Shown here: in pieces, positions 19,988 through 24,142 of the stretch
Layout of the letters: each line of letters starts with the position of its first letter
How positions within the stretch are numbered: the stretch's first letter is position 1
Assembly: GCA_009775375.1 (NCBI GenBank)
Contig: VSPO01000045.1
Coordinates: 1-24,142, forward strand
Direction: 5' to 3'
From: Muribaculaceae bacterium
Lineage (GTDB): Bacteria > Bacteroidota > Bacteroidia > Bacteroidales > Muribaculaceae
DNA: 24,142 nucleotides
Notes under the pieces: model-generated
What the model was told of the DNA's origin: nothing
The model's database searches: none
The model's input: only the letters and a program-made list of their open reading frames with translations
Program-made: the position numbers and the translations under genes

Positions 19988-20323
19988 TTAATCTAGTTCG
20001 CTTGCTATTTCCTTCAGAATCGACAAATCGACAGTAGAGAAATCTGACTTGTCATAAATCTTCATCAGATATACCCTGCCTTCCATCTCGGCGGCAATGA
20101 CTGTGTAGGTAATGACCCTCGCACCACCGGACTTGCCTTTGCCTTTGGAAGCAATAGCCATTCTTATCTTCCGGATGCCAGGACTTAATTCCACTCCCTG
20201 AAAGGGATTTTCCTGCAAGGAACGAGAGAATTCACATAGGTCATTCTTTAATGACCTATGTCTCTTGGAAAGAGCTTTGAATGACCTTTCAAAGTCAGGT
20301 GTGGGTATAATGTCAAAGTTCAT
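19988..20323 (-). CDS. RelE/HigB-type toxin
   Basis: A 111-residue protein. FDIIPTPDFERSFKALSKRH at the start, and KGKGKSGGARVITY followed by YLMKIYDKSDFSTVD at the end, are characteristic of RelE-superfamily toxins of the COG4737 type. Its ATG lies inside the end of the antitoxin gene (11-bp overlap), so the two are translationally coupled, antitoxin first. Confidence 0.8.
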   Translation of the reverse strand: MNFDIIPTPDFERSFKALSKRHRSLKNDLCEFSRSLQENPFQGVELSPGIRKIRMAIASKGKGKSGGARVITYTVIAAEMEGRVYLMKIYDKSDFSTVDLSILKEIASELD

Positions 20324-20582
20324 CGAGCATATCTTGGATGGTTCTACGAGGAAGTTTACCTTCCTCCATTAGTTTTACCTGCTCCCAACTGCGTCTAAGG
20401 CTCTCTGCAAATTCGTCCACTTGCCGCTGCTGCTTCGGTGAAAGGGTCAGTTCCCCCCGACCGACACTCACGAGGGCGTAGAGAGAGTTCTTGCGACGTA
20501 TCAGGACTCGTTCCCCCTCATCCGCCCGGTCGAACGATGCGGCGAGGTTGTTTCTGTAATCACTGACTGATAATGCTTCCAT
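20313..20582 (-). CDS. Phd/YefM-like antitoxin
   Basis: An 89-residue protein. The N-terminal MEALSVSDYRNNLAASFDRA followed by GERVLIRRKNSLYALV is the DNA-binding fold of Phd/YefM antitoxins (compare the typical pattern of an early hydroxyl-rich stretch, then RNNL, then VLITR). The C-terminal helix (about 55-89) would wrap the toxin. A perfect promoter precedes it at 20607-20638. Confidence 0.78.
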   Translation of the reverse strand: MEALSVSDYRNNLAASFDRADEGERVLIRRKNSLYALVSVGRGELTLSPKQQRQVDEFAESLRRSWEQVKLMEEGKLPRRTIQDMLDEL

Positions 20583-20606
20583 ATTCCTTAAAAATTAAAA
20601 TTTGTG

Positions 20607-20638
20607 CAAATATAGCTATTATTCAACTATATAACAAA
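20607..20638 (-). promoter_or_regulatory. Promoter of the RelE/Phd-like pair
   Basis: On the minus strand TTTG (20638-20635), 20 nt, TATATTTG (20614-20607) match the consensus exactly. Just upstream lies an inverted repeat, ATGTAC/GTACAT (about 20642-20661). Confidence 0.75.
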
Positions 20639-20732
20639 TTTATGTACAAAAAAATGTACATCGCCCCCTAAATTTGCCCCTCCGGAGCCGGGTGGCTCTG
20701 TTCGTTTTGCTTTGCTTTTTCCCTTTTGTATC

Positions 20733-20780
20733 CCCTCGATTGGAGGTTGTTTTTTCGCCCATCGAGGGCTCAAAACAACC
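20733..20780 (+). ncRNA. Possible pseudoknot or switch element upstream of rep
   Basis: Two interleaved pairings: CCCTCGAT (20733-20740) with ATCGAGGG (20761-20768), and GGTTGTTTT (20745-20753) with AAAACAACC (20772-20780). The order A-B-A'-B' is that of a pseudoknot. The last connecting loop has only 3 nt, so both stems may not form fully together, and a switch between two hairpins is the alternative. It lies 250 bp before the rep start. Copy-control RNAs with pseudoknots are known in IncI/IncB plasmids; relation here is only analogy. Confidence 0.45.
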
Positions 20781-20892
20781 CTAAAAGCCAATGCTTACTT
20801 CAAAGCATAGCCTACTATATGCTTACCGCCCTTGAAAAGCACGCTTGTATATAATTGATTTAAATCATTTACAGGCGTATTTTTTTTGTTAA

Positions 20893-20967
20893 CTATGAGT
20901 TTTATAGTACTTTCTATGAGTTTTATAGTACTTTTCGAGGTCTGAACTATGAGAAATTTAGTACTTT
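20893..20967. repeat. 21-bp iterons in front of rep
   Basis: Two perfect tandem 21-bp copies, CTATGAGTTTTATAGTAC followed by TTT (20893-20913, 20914-20934), and a third variant copy at 20947-20967 (CTATGAG, then AAATTTAGTACTTT) after a 13-bp gap. The position directly upstream of a Rep_3-type gene is typical of initiator-binding iterons, so the replication origin is probably here. Confidence 0.8.
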
Positions 20968-20978
20968 GGTCGTAGTTA

Positions 20979-21027
20979 ATGAGTATTTTCAAAATTACTC
21001 ATATTTGAATTATTTTTATTATCTTTG
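20979..21027 (+). promoter_or_regulatory. rep promoter with inverted-repeat operator
   Basis: An inverted repeat ATGAGTA/TACTCAT (20979-20985/20996-21002) contains the ATGAG core of the iterons and is a likely Rep autoregulation site. The -7 box TATCTTTG (21020-21027) stands only 4 nt before the rep ATG, implying a leaderless or nearly leaderless message. No good -33 box is visible. Confidence 0.6.
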
Positions 21028-21031
21028 CGCT

Positions 21032-21931
21032 ATGAAAAAGAACTCACCCCAACCGCCCAAGAAAACCCAACTGACGGAATCCTCGAGGATGATTCTTCAG
21101 GGTTATGATCTTACGACCGCCAAGTATAAAGCTAACCTCTATCAGAAACGGATGATGCTTGCCGTTGCCAGTGCTGCCCAATCAAAAATCGATGGTACTC
21201 GACATATTGCCGGGAAACAATTCAAAGTCGAGGAAGGAGAATTCCCCATTATCTCGGTACCCATTGACTTGATACTCCAGGACGATGATAGTTCAAATAT
21301 CTTCGCAGTTCGGAAAGCAGCCAAAGACTTCATCGGACGTGTCATCGAGTATCAAGCAGCCGATGGCAGCTGGGTGGTATTCTCCCCTATCATAACCGCC
21401 ACTATACCTCGGTATGGATCCGAGGTGCAGTTGCAGGTTCACAAGCTCTTTTGGGAGGCTATTCTCGACTATCGAAGTGGATATCGTAAATTGGATGTAA
21501 AAAGAGCCATAGCGCTGAAATCAGTCTATGCCATCCGCTTCTATGAACTCTTCAGCGGAAAGACCGAGCCAATCATCTATTCCATTACAAAGCTCAAAGA
21601 GATGTTTGCAATCAAGGACAAGTATAAACTTACCGCAGATTTCGTCAGATATGTTATTGAGCCAGCGAAAAGAGAATTGGATGCGGCAGCACCCTATAGT
21701 TTCGACTTTGAACCTATCAAGGATGGGCGAAAAATCATCGCATTCAAATTTACGCCTCTGCATTATCCTCAGCGAGAAAACGAGGATGCCGAAGTGCGAG
21801 ACCTGCATCGGAAGCTTTCGCTCTCTTGGGATATCCGAGACCGCCATGTTCGAGACTATCTCAGAAACTCCATAGGATTCACCGAAGTTGAAATCAAGAA
21901 CAATATCGAGGCGTACCAAGGACGGACTTGA
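21032..21931 (+). CDS. Rep_3-type replication initiator with a broken C-terminus
   Basis: A 299-residue protein from the ATG at 21032 (longer frame from 20966 would begin in an iteron and before the -7 box). YDLTTAKYKANLYQKRMMLA, then SVPIDLIL, and RAIALKSVYAIRFYELFSG, with YSITKLKEMFAI, follow the two winged-helix layout of plasmid initiators of the RepB/Rep_3 family. The end is abnormal: after FTEVEIKNNIEA the gene enters the 54-bp repeat shared with the recombinase and stops after YQGRT. Relatives in Bacteroidetes usually continue for several dozen residues beyond this motif (from memory). It may still bind iterons, but its activity is uncertain. Confidence 0.8.
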   Translation: MKKNSPQPPKKTQLTESSRMILQGYDLTTAKYKANLYQKRMMLAVASAAQSKIDGTRHIAGKQFKVEEGEFPIISVPIDLILQDDDSSNIFAVRKAAKDFIGRVIEYQAADGSWVVFSPIITATIPRYGSEVQLQVHKLFWEAILDYRSGYRKLDVKRAIALKSVYAIRFYELFSGKTEPIIYSITKLKEMFAIKDKYKLTADFVRYVIEPAKRELDAAAPYSFDFEPIKDGRKIIAFKFTPLHYPQRENEDAEVRDLHRKLSLSWDIRDRHVRDYLRNSIGFTEVEIKNNIEAYQGRT

Positions 21932-22118
21932 GGCAGCACGTGCCAGAGGGCGCAAAGGAGGCCGACCGAAAGCAGCCTCCGGAAAGATTGAGACCGCTCT
22001 GAAGATGTACGATTCAAAGCTACACACCATATCCGAAATAACCGCTGCCACAGGCATCAGCCGGGCAACACTGTACCGGGCTATCGAGGAACGCAAAAGT
22101 AATAAAGTAAATAAGTAA
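21911..22118 (+). pseudogene. 3' fragment of a second serine recombinase
   Basis: In a frame different from rep, the segment encodes RTKDGLEAARARGRKGGRPK and continues through ISEITAATGISRATLYRAI to a stop at 22118. It matches the C-terminal helix-turn-helix part of the recombinase at 17757-18320. The first 54 bp are identical to 18122-18175; the remainder differs at many silent and some coding positions. The catalytic part is missing, replaced by the rep gene. This marks a recombination junction at 21910/21911. Confidence 0.8.
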
Positions 22119-22163
22119 ACTTGATTATTTGTAACAAAGTTTACTTATAATAAGGTAATAAAG
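22100..22163. repeat. Octamer-periodic AT-rich array 4 with inverted repeat
   Basis: In steps of eight from 22100: TAATAAAG, TAAATAAG, TAAACTTG, ATTATTTG, TAACAAAG, TTTACTTA, TAATAAGG, TAATAAAG. A 12-bp perfect inverted repeat, ATAAGTAAACTT/AAGTTTACTTAT, spans 22111-22148. Slightly downstream, TAAATCAC TAAACGAA (22175-22190) repeats the first unit of array 2. The interval 22119-22311 holds no gene. Confidence 0.5.
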
Positions 22164-22260
22164 TCACAGACCATTAAATCACTAAACGAATATTTATTAT
22201 TCTTACAATCTCGTGTTGAAAAGCGATGAAAATGCCCGGCTAAACTTTTTGCCCTTAATA

Positions 22261-22292
22261 TTTGTGTATATAGTATATATTTTATATCTTTG
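22261..22292 (+). promoter_or_regulatory. Promoter of the Txe/YoeB pair
   Basis: TTTG (22261-22264), 20 nt, TATCTTTG (22285-22292) match the consensus exactly. The antitoxin ATG is at 22312. Confidence 0.8.
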
Positions 22293-22311
22293 CACCATAA
22301 ATCTAAATGAT

Positions 22312-22611
22312 ATGGCAACATCACTAAACATCAAGCGCAAAAACATCGACCTCCCCGTCGATACTCTGCAAAAGCTCTCCATCATGGCAGTAGCCCAGGG
22401 CAAGAGCTTAAAGAACTTCATCGAGACGGTTCTTATATCAAAAGCCAATACCGTGGCCGTTGAAGTAAGCGAAAACCCATCTCCCTCCGGCGACCCGTGG
22501 TTTAATGACCCGGAAAACATAGCCTCCGTAAAACGTGGCATGGAAGATATAAAAGCCGGAAGGTGCCGGGCTTACTCAATGGACGAAATAAGAGAATTGT
22601 TAGGCGTATGA
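22312..22611 (+). CDS. Antitoxin of the Txe/YoeB pair
   Basis: A 99-residue protein; the ATG at 22312 is 20 bp after a consensus promoter, so the longer upstream frame is rejected. The N-terminal NIDLPVDTLQKLSIMAVAQG suggests a ribbon-helix-helix dimer fold; the C-terminal SVKRGMEDIKAGRCRAYSMD and EIRELLGV are the toxin-binding tail seen in many Bacteroidetes antitoxins of YoeB-like toxins. The stop overlaps the toxin start (ATGA). Confidence 0.78.
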   Translation: MATSLNIKRKNIDLPVDTLQKLSIMAVAQGKSLKNFIETVLISKANTVAVEVSENPSPSGDPWFNDPENIASVKRGMEDIKAGRCRAYSMDEIRELLGV

Positions 22612-22886
22612 CTTACGAACTAATCTTATCGGACGAAGCGGCAGAACACATGATAGAGTGGCGAAAGTCCGGGCAAAAGAAAACACTAAAGAAGATTAGC
22701 AATCTATTTGAGGAACTGAAAGAACACCCCAAGTCCGGCACCGGACACGTTGAACAACTAAAAGGAGATATGTCGGGGTTATGGAGTCGGGAAATCAACA
22801 AGGGCGACAGAATGATTTACAGCATTAAAGATGACAAGGTAATTGTCAACGTGCTATCTCTCAAAGGGCACTACGACGACAAATGA
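22608..22886 (+). CDS. Txe/YoeB-family toxin
   Basis: A 92-residue protein; start at 22608 fixed by the ATGA overlap with the antitoxin. LILSDEAAEHMIEWRKSGQK, KISNLFEELKEHPKSGTGHV, LKGDMSGLWSREINKGDRMI and the terminal LSLKGHYDD follow the YoeB/Txe pattern (the family's terminal segment normally ends in a His-Tyr pair, present here as HY). These toxins cut mRNA at the ribosome. A terminator hairpin follows 4 bp later. Confidence 0.88.
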   Translation: MTYELILSDEAAEHMIEWRKSGQKKTLKKISNLFEELKEHPKSGTGHVEQLKGDMSGLWSREINKGDRMIYSIKDDKVIVNVLSLKGHYDDK

Positions 22887-22890
22887 ATAG

Positions 22891-22922
22891 GACAGGCAGG
22901 GCAATGCCCTGTCTGTCTTTTA
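22891..22922 (+). terminator. Rho-independent terminator after the toxin
   Basis: GACAGGCAGGGC (22891-22902) pairs with GCCCTGTCTGTC (22906-22917) with one G-T wobble and a 3-nt loop, followed by TTTTAT. It closes the toxin-antitoxin operon. Confidence 0.85.
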
Positions 22923-23057
22923 TATGTGACAATTCTGGGCGAACTGATCTGTTTTTTTTAATTTTCAAAGCTGTGCCGGAGGTGTAGCTGCATCGACATC
23001 CGGATATAAGAAACCTTACTTACAGAACGACAATCTCCGGCAAGCCGCCCGATACTG

Positions 23058-23228
23058 TCACCTTCTCATACCCCGTTTCGGTGTGTCCGGCTTTTGCCGC
23101 AGCTGCTCTTCCTCCTGCTTTCTCTTCAGTCCGAGAGCCTCGGTAATCTTCGCCCATATATTCCTGAAGAAGTCCGCTATGCGCATACCGCACATGGAGA
23201 TGAACGAGTCCTGCCCCCTATTCTCCAT
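23058..23228 (-). CDS. Small basic protein coupled to the mob gene
   Basis: A 56-residue frame beginning 8 bp after the relaxase stop, with a strong Shine-Dalgarno AGGAGG (23245-23240) 11 nt before its ATG, unusual for Bacteroidetes. MENRGQDSFISMCGMRIADF is followed by FRNIWAKITEALGLKRKQEE and a basic end (KPDTPKRGMRR). The N-terminal half is amphipathic, the rest charged. No family recognised. It may be an accessory mobilization protein, or the displaced C-terminus of a longer relaxase after a frameshift. The 170 bp beyond it to the terminator hold nothing recognisable. Confidence 0.5.
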   Translation of the reverse strand: MENRGQDSFISMCGMRIADFFRNIWAKITEALGLKRKQEEEQLRQKPDTPKRGMRR

Positions 23229-23236
23229 CTTTATCT

Positions 23237-24142
23237 CTACCTCCTGATAGTATTCCTTCGTATATCCTTACCATTGGAAGGGTCTGTCCATGAACATGGC
23301 TTAAACCTTATGGCTTCTCCACCAAGTATTCTGTCCTGCCACTCCGGACGGTCGATGCCTATGGAGACAAGTTCCCTAAGCAACTTAATCTCCAAAGGAT
23401 GCCTACGCACAAGAGCAGTCATCGAAGCATTGGCAGTTGTCTGAAGCCGCTCCATGTCTGCCTCGGCTTTCTCCCTTGCTTTCCGTTCCTTCTCCGTCTC
23501 TCCCCTCGCCTTCTCAATCTCGCTGTCCTTGCCTGACACGAGCAGCTTGAGTCCGGCATTTTCTTTCGCCAGTCTCTCGACATCCTTCTTGGCAAGGAAA
23601 CTTATCGAGGCGTTGTTGATGCGTTCAAGAGCCTCCCTTTCTATCTTTCGCACTTCCTTCTCCCTGCTGTCATACGATGCCAGCAGTCTGTCGGCTGAAA
23701 GCTCGACACCCTCCAGATATTCGTTAGCGGTGAACAGGGTGTCGAATTTGCTACGCTCTTCTTCAACTTTTGGCTTGAGCTCCTCCAGCTCTCTTTGTTG
23801 ACGGGCTATCTCCAGATTTTTCTCCGCAAGCTCGGAAACCTTATCGGATAACTCATCCTCCTTCTGCCGGATAACCTTGTCACGGCTCTCTATCTCGGCA
23901 TCCTTTTTTACAAGAAGGTTCTCCATCTTTGCAAGCTCGGCAAGCACCTCGTCAAGCTGGGCGTGCATTTCCTCGCAATGCTCCCTGTAATACTGCGCAA
24001 GCTCCTTATGCCTTGCCGGGCTTCCCTCCTCGCCACGGCGAAGTCCGAACTGCTCCATAGCCTCCGCATATTCCGTCTGCCTCCGCTTGAGTCCGGATTT
24101 CGTCATTATGTCGTCGGCGCACAGCCGCAGTGTCGATGCGTC
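23237..24142 (-). CDS. MobV/Pre-type relaxase, C-terminal part (incomplete at window edge)
   Basis: The frame is open to the right edge, so the first 12 codons seen (DASTLRLCADDI) plus 289 residues after Met at 24106 are the C-terminal part of a longer protein. LRLCADDIMTKSGLKRRQTE and YAEAMEQFGLRRG are the phrase that usually follows the catalytic domain in Bacteroidetes MobV relaxases. The rest is a long coiled coil (about 45-210, for example KDAEIESRDKVIRQKEDELS) and a basic tail. The catalytic His motifs lie outside the window. Relaxases nick the transfer origin for conjugal mobilization by helper elements. Confidence 0.82.
   Translation of the reverse strand, partial: DASTLRLCADDIMTKSGLKRRQTEYAEAMEQFGLRRGEEGSPARHKELAQYYREHCEEMHAQLDEVLAELAKMENLLVKKDAEIESRDKVIRQKEDELSDKVSELAEKNLEIARQQRELEELKPKVEEERSKFDTLFTANEYLEGVELSADRLLASYDSREKEVRKIEREALERINNASISFLAKKDVERLAKENAGLKLLVSGKDSEIEKARGETEKERKAREKAEADMERLQTTANASMTALVRRHPLEIKLLRELVSIGIDRPEWQDRILGGEAIRFKPCSWTDPSNGKDIRRNTIRR

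Noticed and set aside
21521..22096. 191-residue minus-strand frame opposite rep and the recombinase fragment
   Set aside because: It spans the recombination junction between two genes on the other strand and resembles only the antisense of the recombinase, as does the frame at 17738-18166.
1..24142. Window as one complete circular plasmid
   Set aside because: Joining the right edge to position 1 does not continue the relaxase frame; a TGA appears within ten codons and no catalytic domain follows. The window is therefore a fragment of something larger.

Overview
The window looks like part of a mobilizable plasmid, or a plasmid-derived element, from a gut Bacteroidales species. Three things point there. 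At least seven promoters fit the Bacteroidetes consensus TTTG-N19-21-TAnnTTTG. The protein families are typical of that order: a SusC-like outer-membrane barrel, a DUF3244-like secreted protein, lipoproteins, and TPR regulators with a membrane segment. The backbone combines a Rep_3-type initiator, ParA, an AEP-type primase and the C-terminal part of a MobV/Pre-type relaxase that runs off the right edge. No tRNA, rRNA or CRISPR array was seen.

Layout. Positions 1-763 are non-coding: a 200-bp array with 4/8-bp periodicity (126-325), then a cluster of GC-rich hairpins (443-584). Positions 764-3054 hold, on the minus strand, a primase, a ribbon-helix-helix (RHH) protein and a small unknown protein. 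A divergent control region full of octamer repeats separates these from a plus-strand partition operon (3251-6117): parA, a second RHH protein, an AAA15-type ATPase and a DUF4276/TOPRIM-like protein, the last three joined by overlapping stop and start codons. Positions 6154-8640 carry a membrane-anchored TPR/LuxR-like regulator and a short relative of its DNA-binding domain. Positions 8707-16378 look like one long peptide operon: DUF3244-like protein, double-glycine precursor peptide ending CWCS, radical SAM/SPASM maturase, outer-membrane barrel, C39-peptidase ABC exporter, a lipoprotein with a bacteriocin-like tail, a two-TM small protein, and an orphan N-terminal anchor of an HlyD-type adaptor. 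Positions 16379-20640 are a mosaic of long perfect hairpins, a HigBA-like toxin-antitoxin (TA) pair, a serine recombinase, a gene remnant, a second lipoprotein/two-TM pair, and a RelE/Phd-like TA pair. Positions 20641-22311 form the replication region, with a possible RNA pseudoknot, 21-bp iterons and a Rep gene whose 3' end is cut by a piece of a second recombinase gene. A Txe/YoeB TA pair and the mob region close the window.

Most notable observations. (1) Two lipoproteins with different bodies share one architecture: a lipobox, an Ser-Arg dipeptide, then a 49-59 residue hydrophobic or amphipathic tail with one Cys near each end. Each is followed directly by a two-TM small protein. They may be lipidated bacteriocin precursors with immunity proteins. 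(2) Two promoters share an identical geometry, ATGAAANT-N13-ATGAAAGT-N9-TAnTTTTG, one before the short regulator and one before the peptide operon. This is a likely operator for the TPR/LuxR-like regulators. (3) Octamer-periodic arrays surround the partition genes and fill the space between the divergent promoters. (4) Four hairpins with 18-23 bp perfect stems lie around the HigBA-like pair. All functional proposals are inferences from sequence alone.
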